Below are positions 35,048 to 46,640 of a stretch of 64,000 nucleotides of DNA, piece after piece (within the stretch, counting starts at the first letter, position 1; each line of letters starts with the position of its first letter). The translations under genes and the position numbers were made by a program. Below the pieces are notes generated by a model, which saw only the letters and a program-made list of their open reading frames with translations, ran no database searches and had not been told where the DNA came from. Origin of the DNA: Moniliophthora roreri (lineage: Eukaryota > Basidiomycota > Agaricomycetes > Agaricales > Marasmiaceae). The stretch covers positions 1 to 64,000 of the forward strand of contig LATX02000035.1 in NCBI GenBank assembly GCA_001466705.2, in the 5' to 3' direction.

Positions 35048-35563
35048 TGTTGAGACAGAACGGAGACGTAAAGCGCAGTGGAATGTGCTCAACTCACATT
35101 TGTACGAGAACTTGTTATAACCTTGAGGGTTGTAGAGGTGCGATGTGCAGAGTAGTCAATGTAAATTGAACTAAGGAATGTAGCTACATACATGCTTGCT
35201 TTTATACTACTCTAAAGGATAAGTTCCGTAGATAAACGGAGAAACCTAGTAAGCTATGGATGTAAGCTACTGAATACTTGTGAGACGAAGTATCCAAGAA
35301 TAATGTGTCTTGGAGAGACACAATACAATCCTCTGACAGCGGAAGGAACTATACATGAATTCTACATGTGTTCTACTGTATTGTGCATGAGGCTACAATA
35401 CTCCTACTGGACGAGGGAGCACTCCTATGACTGTAGTGCAAGCTCCGGAGAAGCTCAGGAACGTACTTTGTATGTTCCGTAGTTGATCACAGACGCAAGT
35501 AATACATTAACTAGTGTTCCTAATGTTCCTAGTTTAGTATAGTACAGGTACTGTGCTTCAACA
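35048..35563 (-). repeat. Complete copia 5' LTR (516 bp)
   Basis: Termini TGTTGAAG...TCTCAACA form the 6-bp inverted repeat TGTTGA/TCAACA. TATAAAAGC is at 35198-35206. It is the reference for the truncated LTR at 6019-6394 and the gapped one at 24416-24562. Confidence 0.95.
35198..35206 (-). promoter_or_regulatory. LTR TATA box
   Basis: TATAAAAGC on the minus strand, at about base 358 of the LTR. It is conserved in the plus-strand copy. Confidence 0.6.
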
Positions 35564-35574
35564 CAAACCATCAA

Positions 35575-35760
35575 CATTGACACGCACATCAATAAATTCC
35601 CGAGTTGAACACTGAGGCAGTAGTGAGTGATCTACATAGTTGGTTCTCCAACCATGCTGCTCTAGCTGACCTTGCATGCTTTTACAGAATAGGCCAGTAT
35701 CATTTGCACTGTCTACATAGCAGAAGTGCTCATATACCATGCTCGTCACTAGTTCAGGAC
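35575..35760 (+). repeat. R7a, shared with 49265-49550
   Basis: Shared features with 49265-49550 include CTGACC, TTTTACAGAA, CCAGTATCA and TAGCAGAAG in the same order and spacing. It is the immediate upstream region of the gene at 35761. Confidence 0.6.
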
Positions 35761-36814
35761 ATGGGGATCATATATCAAACGATCAACAACGGAAACGGCA
35801 ACAGGACCTCAAATGGAACGGTTATCATCCAAGACGCTCGAGCGAGAACGGTGAATCATCGCCGCACAAGACGCACAAGGACTATCACCCAAGATCCATA
35901 CTTCCGCCGTACACAAATCGTGTATGGGACATATGACAATGGTGATTGGAATATGACCGTAAATGGCTGCATATTGTCCAGTATGTAATTTTACTAGACC
36001 ACAGTGCTGGATCAGATTCCTGAATTATTATCAACAGATGACCCCACATTTACAGATGTGGCATGGGTCGACTATGATAACCAGTCTCCCACGGAGTTGA
36101 GTACTGAGTTCGATACCAGGCAGCAGGGAAAGAGGAACACAGTGCTGAATGCATGCTACGACAATGGTACATTGACATTGGCGGATAGACGAAGGCGGGA
36201 CTGGTACTTCAACGCCGAGAACAATGGTCGGAAGAATAAAATTTGGAATAATTGCAACTGCTCCGGATCGAGTGAGTGCAATTCTCGCAAGTGGTTCACT
36301 GTTTTTTTTTTTGGCTGAATTTCTACTGTAGATCCGATTGAAACCAGTCCATCTGGCAATTTCGAAGACTTGGGAATGCAGTTCTTCTGGGTTAATCCAA
36401 GGGGTAGGACGTTTGTTGGGAGTCCATCATGGGAGAGATCTTCCAGGTGAAGGCTATTATCTTGGTGGTTACCCAGCCAGCAACCTATTGTCTTCAATGA
36501 TGGGGTTTGAACGGGCTGTGCGTTCGGTATTAAGGAGGTTTTTTAAAAAAATATATGTATATTTACCCTATGTATTCCATATTTACAGTAAATGCAACCA
36601 ATTAGCATTCAGCATGTGCTGCGAGCTTGAGGGTGTCTTCATGGCTATTGCTCCGGTTGTATTCCAACCAAGTTCAAGACGACAGATTTACAATGGGGGA
36701 AATCTTTGGCACCTGTCAAGTGAGAACATGTGGTATGTGGGCCTGCGGAGGCCCGCTGGTGGGAACGAGACCAAGGCTATGTCTCACGTATTCAAGACCG
36801 CATTCTGTTTGTAG
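35761..36814 (+). CDS. Unrecognised protein, four exons, 264 aa
   Basis: Exons 35761-35980, 36038-36271, 36332-36446 and 36589-36814 join in one frame. Introns 1 and 2 are 57 and 60 nt with good GT...AG signals; intron 3 is 142 nt and AT-rich. If intron 3 were kept, the protein would end at a TGA at 36448-36450 (190 aa). There is no signal peptide or membrane segment. The first part is Asn/Thr/Arg-rich, followed by many aromatic, Asn and Gly residues (VYGTYDNGDWNMTVNG, ACYDNGTLTLADRRRRDWYF), which suggests a beta-rich fold, and a C-terminal part with CNQLAFSMCCELEGVFMAI. I do not recognise a family. It starts 198 bp from the copia LTR. Confidence 0.6.
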
Positions 36815-37735
36815 TGAAGAGAAATAGATAAAGATAGGTTGAACAATAGCAAGGTGTAAGCGCCGATCTATTAGTCTTATCGGCTTGTCTAGACGCCGCA
36901 TACTGTCGCACGCTGCCCAACTCTTACTCGTACCTGGAATCCCCAGCACTCAGTATTGAATCGCACTGTTGCGAAGCTCTCACTGTTTCGTGCTCCAATC
37001 CGAATCGATAGCCCAGCATTGATGTCCTTGTGGAAATCATGGTTTATATCTGAATTTTGTCAAGTGCGTATATATTCTCTTTTCTCTCCTTCCGTTTCTC
37101 CTTCTCACCAATATACAACGCAGACTAGGAATAGACTACTACCGCAAACTCATAGATCCCACTATTGACTTGGTACTAGGCAGAAGTTGGTTTCCTTCCC
37201 TCGACAGACTGTATTTTCCATTTCATGGAACACCTACCATTGAAAGGCATCCTGCGGCTGAGAGGTGTAGGGTTCACCCGTATTCCTTACCCTTCACCCT
37301 ACTCGTTTCGCCTTGCATAGAATTATCAACGAGAGCTAACAGAATAACCTTGCCAGACAACCAGCCCCATCACTCGCCAAGGAAATGAAATCGAAACGCC
37401 AGGAAAACTGATCGACGACCTATACTTAACGAGGGTAGATGATTTTACATGGCGCAAAAAAGTACATTAAGGTTATCGTCCGGCTTTCTTTTACAAGGAA
37501 GAAAGTGCAGATGTTTGATCGATGTAGTCAACCCGGACATCGTTGGGCTGCATGTGCCAGGTGGGAAAGAGTGGTCGGGGAAAGAGTAGGCGAGCGCGAT
37601 AAGAGACTTGGGGTACGTTCTTCCTCGTTTTCCTTCCTTCATACGACTCGCCCTCTCTTTATATCACAAAATACTCAAAATAGTGCGACACACCAATCCA
37701 AAGCCCAATCAAACGTGCAGACCTTCCCTTTCCTA
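36815..37735. other. Intergenic, no supported gene
   Basis: Short plus-strand frames with pyrimidine-rich, intron-like spacers occur, but none can be linked into a model. Confidence 0.45.
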
Positions 37736-37925
37736 TCGAACCCCAGCTAAACATGTACCGCCACCCGACCAGGCATAGCGTCCACAGTTGGATCTTACGA
37801 TGAGCGTATTGTAAGGTCTCGATAGGTACGTGTATCCTCCGCCCTCCTGTTCCTTCGACTTTGCTGAGTATACCTTTAGACTCCTCTTTACGTAGGCTTC
37901 GTACTTCAGTATCTCGAACACAGAA
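37736..37925. repeat. R7b, shared with 49005-49190
   Basis: Both copies contain CAGGCAT, GATGAGCGTATTG/GATGAACATATTG, CCGCC(C/T)TCCTGTTC and CTTCGACT in the same order. In the left copy R7a comes before R7b; on the right R7b comes before R7a. Confidence 0.6.
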
Positions 37926-38650
37926 GGCGCATCAGAAGCCTCCGACTTTGGGACATGTACCGCACCGATTAAAAGTCTCCCTTGCCCAGCTTTACAGCCT
38001 GCATAACGTGGGGACAGCGTATTATCGTCGCACAGGGTGTAGCGAGACGGTGAGCTGCCTTTTCCTCTGGTCTCTTTGGCACGGATGTTGATCATGAATA
38101 GTTGAGCAGATGTACAAGAAGAAATGGTTCCAACATACTCCTCGAAGCGCTCAACGAACCCGGCGACAATGGGGGCTTTACAAGTTCATGGCGATAGAAA
38201 GAAGATGAATCGGGTTGAGAATGGCGGCGACAAGGACTAGCGATAGCGAGGAAGGCAAATCTGTCAAATTCAACGAGAACCCAATATGATGGATGTTCTA
38301 TCACTCAGAGGAATAGATGTCATTTCATTTTGCCATTATCAATGCATCTACTCCAATACACGAATCGGCAACCAAAGCATCATCGGAAACATCTGACGAC
38401 GGCTTCGATGCCCAAGTTACGAATATGTACTAAAGAATCATCGCTCTCGGAACCAAGAACAAAGTTGTAATCGCTCACTCATTTCCTTCGTTAGACCCAT
38501 CTGTCGGTCATACCTGGCTCAAACTCCCGAATACACCCGTTCCTATAACAGTTGAACCTGCTTGAACCCGTTCTGATCTGGTTAAGATGTCCTGGCCAAA
38601 GTCGCGTTAATATGACATGCTGCACTTAAGAAAGAGACAATTTACCTCAC
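37926..38650. other. Intergenic, no supported gene
   Basis: I see no coding or repeat signal that can be defended. Confidence 0.4.
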
Positions 38651-38900
38651 AAACTGGGCTTCCAAGATTCCGCCAGTACCTCTATGACTCCACCCCTCAG
38701 GTTCTTGGTAGTCGGATTGTGAATCCCGCAAGCCCGAATTAGGCTACTTGGTATTCAAATTCTCGGCCTGCGCATAAAATTAATGATCAACGACTTGCAT
38801 GGTAAGTGAAGTAACGGTTGGTCTGACCGCTTTGATGTCGTCGATGGCGTGTTCATGTCTTCCAAGGCCCACAGTGAGCGCAACCATGATCCACTGTATA
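38651..38900 (-). repeat. R1 copy 1
   Basis: Shares GAACTGGGC, TTCTTGGTAGTCGGA, AACGACTTGCATGG and CCCACGGTGAGCG-like landmarks with copies near 40.1, 46.5, 51.2 and 51.9 kb. Probably remnants of one minus-strand gene. Confidence 0.55.
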
Positions 38901-39423
38901 CGTGCATCCCCTTTCGATGCAGCAAAAGTGTTGAGCTGACACCGGATCTTCGTTATCGCACACAGAAATCGCGGTTTATCTTCGGGAGATGAGCTGGAGA
39001 TTCGGAATGATGTCTCGTGTTCACACAGATGTCGTCGCCGTTGTGGTAGTATATATAACGAGTTGTATGTGTAAGGATGAACAAATGGGTATGTTAAGAA
39101 GTCATTTCTTTTTCATGCCAGACCATCTTTTACTAGCAAACTACCAATTAGCATTTCGATCTGAGGCCAAATTAACGGGCGCGCACGTATCAACGTAGTC
39201 TCTACTTGCTTCACTCAAGTCTCCGCTGGGAACGTCGTGCAATTGAGATTATAGATTCAACATAATGAGTCGCAAGCCTCTGATCATGGGCTGAGTGCCT
39301 GCTTTCTGCATCGCTCCAGGCGTTCCGCTGGGCTTGTGTTGTCGCCTCTGCCGTGACCTGACTTCGGTTCTGACCGAAATTGCCCCGAAAACCTTATTCC
39401 GAACTGTACAGCCTCACGTGCCA

Positions 39424-40055
39424 TTAATCGACCTCCATCGCGTCTTCCGCTGCATCGACTGTAAGCGTTGATAGCAATACAGCGAGTTCACTATTCACAT
39501 CCATAGGTTGAAAGTCTTCAATAGATTGAGCTTCGATACACATGATGAGTGATGGAAGAATATCGGAAGACATCGTACATACCTTTAATCTCTTCAAACC
39601 GAGTCTCATCTCTGACAGCTTCAAGGAGTGGGAGATCAAGAGACCGGGCCGGGTCCTTTATTGCAGGATCAAAGCCTTTCAGAATATGAAGTTGTCGTAT
39701 GGTAGTGTAGGCGACGTGAGACCACTGTAGGTGCCCAATTTGAAATCTTGTGAGAAGGAAGTCCTAAAGGATGTCGATCAGCCTCCGAGATCTCTTCATT
39801 TCCATTTGGATCAAAAGACCAAAAATATTTCGGTTTTTGCAGCCAGGCATTTCATGTGGATCTGCAAGCTGATGAGCGGGGAACTGCTCGAATGAAGAAG
39901 TAGACTTTGTCAGCGGAGAGCTTGCTGCTCCTTGGTGATAGCTGTTCATTTCTGCACTGGAAATGGATGGAAAACCAACGGAGAAGGGCTATTTTGATAG
40001 TTATTAGACAGCACTGAAAAGAAAGGTGACAAAACTTACAATATTCCCCCCATTA
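39424..40055 (-). pseudogene. 11-exon family, 5'-truncated pseudogene
   Basis: Only the 3' exons remain: last exon 39424-39530, intron 39531-39592, penultimate homologous exon about 39593-39988, and a few bases of the preceding intron. Similarity to the intact genes stops near 40055. The exon has a TGA where the others have TGG (after CRS, before NAWLQ) and small deletions that shift the frame. It carries only one C-terminal repeat unit (QSIEDFQPMDVNSEL), against two in the other copies. Confidence 0.85.
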
Positions 40056-40074
40056 AAACTCACCTCGTGAACTG

Positions 40075-40350
40075 GGCATCCTTGCGACTATTTCAAGATC
40101 GCACCAGTCTACGGGAATGTGTCAGTTATCGATAGTCGAATCGTGAACCTGCAAGCCTAAGCTAGGCGTGTTGGCATTGTCGGTCTACAGGCAAAGTTGA
40201 TCAATAACCTGGTAAACGATATAATAGCTGGTCTGACCGCTTGAACCACCACGATGTCGGAAGAATGTATTATGCACCATCGATGGAGAGTTCCTGTCGT
40301 CCAAGCCCACGGCGAGAGCTGGTCCGATCTGTACGTGCATCCTTCTTCGA
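40075..40350 (-). repeat. R1 copy 2
   Basis: Begins at GAACTGGGCATCC, next to the truncated pseudogene, and continues through GGTCTGACCGC to CCCACGGCGAGAG. On the minus strand it reads IGPALAVGLDDRNSPSMVH, which looks like former coding sequence of unknown family. Confidence 0.55.
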
Positions 40351-40459
40351 TGCAGTAGAAACATTGAGCTGTCGCCGGGTCTTTGTTCGCTATCCACGTT
40401 GCACGCCGTCCCTTTGTCGGTTTGAGGCTGAGCTCGAAATCAAGACCATTGAAATCGGA

Positions 40460-41070
40460 GCACCAGCATGATGTTAAGCTTATGCTTGTGGGGAACGTCC
40501 TGGTGGTATAAGTGAAAAGAACGAGCTGTGGTCCAACTTCAGTTTCTATTTGAGGAGGGAAGGGCGACGTCGGTAACGACGATACGGGTGGTTGTCGGCT
40601 GGCTGGAAGCAGGCTTATAACGTGTCATTGGCCATGAAGAGGGTATCGACAGAGCCCCCTGAGGCTCGGTGGTGTACCCTTTGTGAGCGATGTCGGGGCC
40701 AATATTCTGCGACCATGTAGAGTCCAGTGTTCCGTGGTATAGTGGTGACGAAAAAGATGTGGCTGAGCCAAGTGTTATCTCAGTATGATGTATTGATTTA
40801 ACTTTACACTCCGTACCTCAACTGTTTCGACTTGTAAACAAGAAAAAGTGCCCTTTGCGTATACTTGAGAACTTTCCACGGCTCTGTGATCTGATCCAGC
40901 TTGTTTGAAGAGCGGGGCCTTTTTTGAACGAGAATGTGTCGATATTGTATCGACCGGGCTGGTGTCGCAGAAGGAGGGATATGACGATTCCTTTCCCGGA
41001 GATTTGCGATGCGGATTACAGAAGATTGCTGTTCAGGGGCCATGGATCATGGCGGTCGATGTTGAACGTT
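40460..41070 (-). repeat. R2 copy 1, small gene relic
   Basis: Minus-strand frame 41043 to 40804 reads MAPEQQSSVIRIANLR. It aligns with 47546-47346 and less clearly with 52265-52720. Shared nucleotide landmarks include AACGAGCTGTGGTCCA, GCTGGAAGCAGG and CCCTTTGTGAG. Function unknown. Confidence 0.5.
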
Positions 41071-41079
41071 GAAAAATGA

Positions 41080-42960
41080 AACGCTCACTGTAAGCGCCGC
41101 TCCATCGCTACAATGTTCCACCAATTACGGATGTGTAACCTCAAGTGCATACAGTAACTTGTTCACTATTTTCTACGCAGCAATACTCATAATCGCGACA
41201 GTAGCCACTGAAAAAGCATTCAACTCCGACCTTTCCTACGCGATACTGCCGACATTCTCGAGAGGTCCGTTGGTACAAGGCGGAGACGACTTGAAAAGTC
41301 CGAAATATTTCTAGTTCCACCACCCACGAATAGCGAGCAGGTCCAGGGAACGAGTAGGGTCTGCTGGGTAAGGAATCGGGAAGACAAAGCTTTCGAAAGC
41401 AACGTTTGGGGAGTTTATACTCATGGATCTGGTTCGTCTTCCCCGTACGCTCTGTCATATCTGCTCTGACATGCAACGCACACAGAACGACCTCCACTCT
41501 CGTAGTAGCAGCAGCCCAAGACCTCGACTTTTGACTCTTCCCTTCGGAATGCCAAAAAAGATCGCAGTATTCTCCAAGGATCCTCTGCACCCAGGCGAAC
41601 AGGCAGACTCAACCCACACTTCTACAAAATGCAGATTATGTTCATCAATGAGATGGAAGGATATTTATGGATTTTGTCAGTTCCCTCTCTACTTGCGCAT
41701 CATTGTGATCTGTCGCTAATTATGCTTGCAGGGTGCGGATAACGGTTTTCTCGGACTTTGTCGCATCGCCAATCGCAGCGGTAACCGAAAACTTCGACTG
41801 TTCCGATGTCGAGAAAAGGAAAGTCTTAAGAGGATTGAAAAGGATTTCCAGACCTCTTAGACAAACAGACCGGGTTCCGACAGCAACACCAGAACGAACT
41901 TGACGTTGATCTAGGAGATTACCCCTTCGCTCAACTAGATGCTCCGACTAGGGTTGACAATGGCTATGAGGCCCGATCGAGAAAGGATAGGGATAGGGAT
42001 TACACAGGTTTTGAGGCGCGGGTTTCCCATTTCCTTCTTCAATGGAGGGCTGAATATCACCACGACAGCTCAACCGCTCCTACTCCCACCCACATAACGC
42101 ACCAAGTTCTACTCTCTTCGACCCCGTCGCGGAGATGATATGCCATGGCACCGACAAGTGTTTTCCATGAGGTGAAGAAGACGACCTTCGTGCATGTTAC
42201 CGATACTGTAGAAAGATGTGTGTGCGGGTGCGTGCCTCTCTTTCTCATTATCTTTCTATCCTTACCAATGATTCTGGATATATCTGCACACCGCCCAGCT
42301 AGTAGTTCGCGTTACCGGCCGTCTTGTGAGCCTTATTTTGACTGAAAAGATGGAGAGAATGCGTTACAATTACGTTGGTATATTGGTACGTTCATGTCCG
42401 TTGTTCTTGCTTACTGTATTGGCGAGAAGAAAGCTAACGCAGTATAATGAGACGGTATGTTTCCTTCTCTTCTGCTCTATGTGGTGCACGTTGAACATGA
42501 AAAATGAACAGGCATACGGGAAAGGTGACTCTAACACGCTCCTTGAAGCATTCAGTGAATTCAAGAACGGCAGTGATTGACGATGAGGTATTGTTGATTG
42601 AGGGCTGGGAATTGGAGAAGCAACACGTAGAATACGACTCATTGTGCTTGTTATACTGGTACAAGAAGTATGTGTTTGTTCGTTTACAACTACAGGCAAC
42701 AACGAGAGTACTAATGCACGTACTCGCATCATAGCAGTATCTACGTAGAAGGGGTCGCCGGTGCAAATGGTTCCCTGCTTGAAGAAGTCGTCTACGGATC
42801 GTTCGTCGCTTACACGAATGAACGATAGTCCAAACGACTTTAGCAACGCAAAGTCGGTATTGACCACTCCCGACGCTCCTAATCTCCGGCCCACGCCATC
42901 TCAACTTGACACATTCATTTGTCGTGTCATAAAGGAAGGAAATCCTTGGAGGGATTCGAA
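41080..42960 (+). repeat. R3 copy A, decayed plus-strand gene
   Basis: The copies share a coding-like segment: TENFDCSDVEKRK...RPLRQTDRVP here and TENLDCSDMKKRK...RPLRRTDRIP at 48.3 kb, both preceded by a 55-60 nt GT...TTGCAG-type intron. A later exon contains CCGTCTTGTGAGCC and is followed by GTACGTT...ACGCA intron signals. Frames are broken, so I call it a relic. It faces the 11-exon gene at 43131-45505 tail to tail. Confidence 0.6.
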
Positions 42961-43130
42961 AACGTGTTTGGGTGCTAACACCAGCGGCCACGCTCGCGCT
43001 GTCATGAACCGACTTCGGCTATGCCCCACTGACAGCTTGCTTCATGACCGGCGAGTGACTGGTATAGTTATGCCCGAAAACCTTATTCCCAACTCTACAA
43101 TCTCACATGCACCTTGCCGCGAACAAAAGG

Positions 43131-45505
43131 TTAATCAATGTCCATCGCATCTTCCTCCACATCGACTGTGAGCGTTGATAGCGATACAGGGAGCCCATTA
43201 TCTACATTCATAGGTTGGAAATCTTGAATAGATTGAGCTTTGATGTACATTATCAGTGACGGAAGAGTATCAGAAGACGTCGTACATACCTTTAGTCACT
43301 TCAAACTGAGCCTCATTTTCGACGGTTTTGAGGAGTGGGTCCATCGCGCCTTTTGCTGCATTGACTGTGAGCGTTGATAGTGATTCAGCAAGCTCGCTAT
43401 CTACATCCATGGGTTGGAAGTCTTGAGTAGAATGAGCTTCGACACACATGGTGAGTGACGGAAGAATATTAGAAGACATCGTACATACCTTTAATCTCTT
43501 CAAACCGAGTCTCATCTCCGACATTTTCGAGGAGCGGGAGATGAAGAGACAGAGCCAAATCCCTTGTTGCAGGATCAAAGCCTTTCAAGATATGGAGCTG
43601 ATGTATGGAAGTGTAGGCGATATGAGACCACCTTAGGTGCACAATTCGAAGTCTTATGGTAAAGGAGGGAAGTCCTAGAGAACATCGGTCAGCCTCCGAG
43701 ATCTCTTTTTTTCCAGCCCGATCAAAACCCCAAAAGTATTTCGGTTCCTGCAGCCAGGCATTCCATATGGTTTTTGAGGCTGATGAACGGGGAACTTCTC
43801 GAATGATGAGGTAAACTTTGTCGGCCGAGAACTTGCAGCTCCTCGTTGATAGATGTTCATTTCTGCATCGAAAATGGATCGAGAAACCACGCAGAAGGGC
43901 TATTGCAAGACTCAGTGCCAAAATACTGGAAAAAGTGACACAACCCACAGTATTCCCCCCATTCCTCTTGAGATCCGCGCTCGCCCAACACGCTATGCGC
44001 CTGAATTGGCCAGGCAAATGCACATATTTTCCTTTTTCTCTGGGAACATGGTTGATAGTCCACATTGAACTCTCGGTTTCGTAGATGCTGGATATCTGAC
44101 ACTGTGACTGCAAAGCTACTTTTATCAGCCCATGGGACTCTCCCTGTCAACAATTTCATACATACCACACTGAGTTATCATTGTCTACACGGGCATTTGC
44201 AAACATTGTATCTGGAACCCCCTCTACATCCCACGCTCTGTAGTGCCGCTCATTCATCGTTTTTGGCCATTTAGCTATGATCTCTCGCCGAGTTCTGCTG
44301 TAAACTGCACCAGGCAGAGATGACAGAATGGGTACAGTGTCTTCATCAGGTATCCATTCCATTACATATCTGTACGACTTGCAAATTTGGTACAGCATTT
44401 CGCTGGTGTCGAAGTTTTGGACCAGGAAATCAAAGATGGCGTCGGAGTCGTGGTATAATTGAAGGGATAGGAAAGGATATTCGTAATTGCCAGTGATAAC
44501 TTGGTCTTTGTTGGTGTAATTCATACATAATCTGTGAAATGAGTAGTCGACATACGGTCCTACGCATAGTGCGCCGGTTCTTGGGTTCATCCACAGTTCA
44601 CCGAAATCCTGCAGGGCTCTAAGTTTTGGCAGATATGGAGATTTGGTACAATTGGCATACCAGGTCATGATTTGCTATTGGGTTTTCTAAAAGCTGTTGA
44701 GACACAGATGAGAATAATTCAAGATGCCAAGTGAGCCCAAAACGTACTCGGTGACACAAATATGCGAAAAGAAGTGGCGAAAAGTTATTTCTTTCCCAGA
44801 TATGCATCACTGGGATTAGGGCTGCACGTGGGCGATCAGTGTAAAGAAATCGGAAAGACGTCGAAGTGCCTCACCGTCGTAAAAGATCAGTGCTGGTAAA
44901 GTAAACGGGCCATCATTGTAACCGAAGAGTTGAGCGGTGTGTACATTCCTGAAGATAATGAGGGTGTTTGCTTCATGTTACTGTGGTCAGGGTGAGGGCA
45001 GCATACCTGACACGGGAGAACTGCTCAAAATCACGGCGGAAAGCCTACGTGAAAAGAGTTGCAGGTGAGCGTGTCGCGATCTCAAGGAAGGTTTCGGACC
45101 TCTGAGGCATCCTGGCCGTCGTAGCAAACATATACAAACTCCAAGTCCTTGTCTTCGCCATGAATAGAAGCAATGTTGATCGAGCGAAGAGCATCCACTC
45201 TGCTCCAGTGTTGATGGTCAGAGAGTATGTTTTGCCTTCTGACGTCTGTGACAGATATAGATCGCTTGATATAGACTTTGCCCACTGGGACCCGTGTGTA
45301 CTAAACGCTCGACCTCGTAAATGACTGCAAAATAGTTTAAGCAAAGCAATCGACGCACCTCGTCCAAAATCGTCCGTTCTCTTTCCTGTCGGCCCAAGTA
45401 CTGCACCAGTGTTCCGTGATTATTATACTGGTATTGATCTCTTGCAATAGCGGTGAAATCTCCATCTTCGATGGTGAAATTTGAAGCACTAGGGAAAATC
45501 GACAT
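43131..45505 (-). CDS. Agaricomycete 11-exon multigene-family protein, paralogue 1 (614 aa)
   Basis: Exons from the start: 45359-45505, 45100-45300, 45007-45044, 44875-44948, 44748-44821, 44661-44693, 44166-44608, 43949-44118, 43489-43899, 43290-43436 and 43131-43237. All phases agree. The first residues hold NFTIEDGDFTAIARDQY. Later landmarks are IWERNNFSPLLF, WMNPRTGALCVGP (about 194-206), WPIQAHSVL with QEEWGEYS, KYFWGFD (447-453), CSLGLPSF and LKGFDPATRDLA. These match, as remembered, a large mushroom family with WSFD-x-G-x-LS and LGLPF-type motifs and no known function. The last two exons repeat a unit with FQPMDVDSELAESL. No signal peptide or membrane segment. It looks functional. Confidence 0.87.
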
Positions 45506-46480
45506 GGTGGATGCGGAGGAAAGAAGGCGTCAACAGCTTGTGTTCACCACGAGGACGAAAGAATGTCATGATCACTGATATGAGCGTTGGGCGCCTACAG
45601 TTTGACAGGCTAATTCGGGGAGTCTGTAAGTACAGCCGTTGATCGAGACGAATGTTTTTGCCTTACCACCAAGAAATCGAACCTCAAGTGTGGTATGCAA
45701 AGTGAATTCCAGTCGGTGCACCGATGGTAAAGCAGTTCATTCCATGAAGTATAAGTCTACATATCGATTCATCAACATCTATGATGATCTAGAATGTGAC
45801 GGGGCTGTGGGTGTAGTTTCTCTGCGGGGAGAGGAAGCGAAATCAGAGCAGGGTGCGGGTATAAAGTAGCGTGTGGGATGAGTACAGGAGAGGGGTCAGA
45901 AATAATATCAATTTGAAGAACAACGACGAATCACAAATGTTCGAACCGGGGCCAATAGTAGATTCGGTATGCAAAAGGGTACAGTCTGGGTATCCGAAGG
46001 CCGTGCAACTAGTGCGGTCGAACCAGTCGTATCTTGGAGGTGGAATCCTACTTTGCGTTGGAAATACGGTGGCCTGAAGGGATATCGAGATCAGAGATGC
46101 TGTGGTACAACGTCGAAAAGAACACACGGAGCGTCAGCAAGCCGCTACCGTCGTCAGACTGACACAGCGAATGCTGGGTCTGTGTGTGAGATATGAATGT
46201 GGTGCGAATCATTGAGCAGTCCGTTGGGGCCCAAGGATGAAACACAAGTTTAGGTCATATCACACCTGCAGGACTGCATCGGGCACATTGGGTCTCTAGA
46301 GAGCACACTATTATTCTGGAGGCCGAGTTGCGTTACAGCAAGATCTTCAGAACGATGGTAGCATGAAAACCAAATTTAGTGCAATTCTAATTTGAAGAAT
46401 GTTCAGCCTCTTATCGTCTGTGAGAAGACGCGCGACTCACCAAGGGCGCCATTTAAACTAGCTATAGGTAGCGTGTACCA
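45506..46480. other. Upstream region of paralogue 1
   Basis: No gene is supported. The first 120 bp resemble the region upstream of the 63750 start (TCACCACGAGGACGAAAGAATG shortly after the start in both), so the promoter was duplicated with the gene. Confidence 0.55.
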
Positions 46481-46489
46481 TCCTACTCC

Positions 46490-46640
46490 TTATTATGAGA
46501 TCCCGCTAGTCTATGAGAGTGCTTCGGGCTCTCGGTAGTCGGAATGCGAACCTGTAAGCCCGAGGTGAACTTATTGGGATTCTCGGCGTGCGCACAAAGA
46601 CGATCTCCAACGACTCGTACAGCAAGGAAGGTCGTGGTGT
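46490..46640 (-). repeat. R1 copy 3
   Basis: Shares TCTCGGTAGTCGGAATG, TGTAAGCCCGA, TCTCCAACGA and AAGGAAGGTCG with the copy at 51225-51380. Confidence 0.55.

Larger units (their letters stand above)
24416..35563 (-). mobile_element. Ty1/copia locus, chimeric assembly of several copies
   Basis: The ends are LTRs with TGTTGA...TCAACA termini. Between them the order from the 5' LTR is primer site, leader, gag, linker, then pol fragments separated by N at 31585, 31026, 30579, 29020, 28168, 27130, 26209 and 25575, and a join without N near 31218. After most joins the coding sequence steps back to an earlier point, so domains repeat: three protease sites and four integrase zinc regions. Overlapping parts differ by a few substitutions, so they derive from different copies. 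The bases outside the two LTRs (AAAAT and CAAAC) are not a target-site duplication. Confidence 0.93.

Noticed and set aside
24416..35563. Nested copia insertions
   Set aside because: No internal LTRs occur between the repeated pol pieces and each junction is an N or a short overlap, which fits scaffolding better than nesting.
24411..35568. A single intact copia insertion with target-site duplication
   Set aside because: Flanks are AAAAT and CAAAC, and internal joins repeat domains out of order, so it cannot be read as one insertion.
37496..37570. Possible CCHC zinc knuckle (FDRCSQPGHRWAAC)
   Set aside because: The first cysteine of CX2CX4HX4C is replaced by Phe and the frame has no family context or splice partners.
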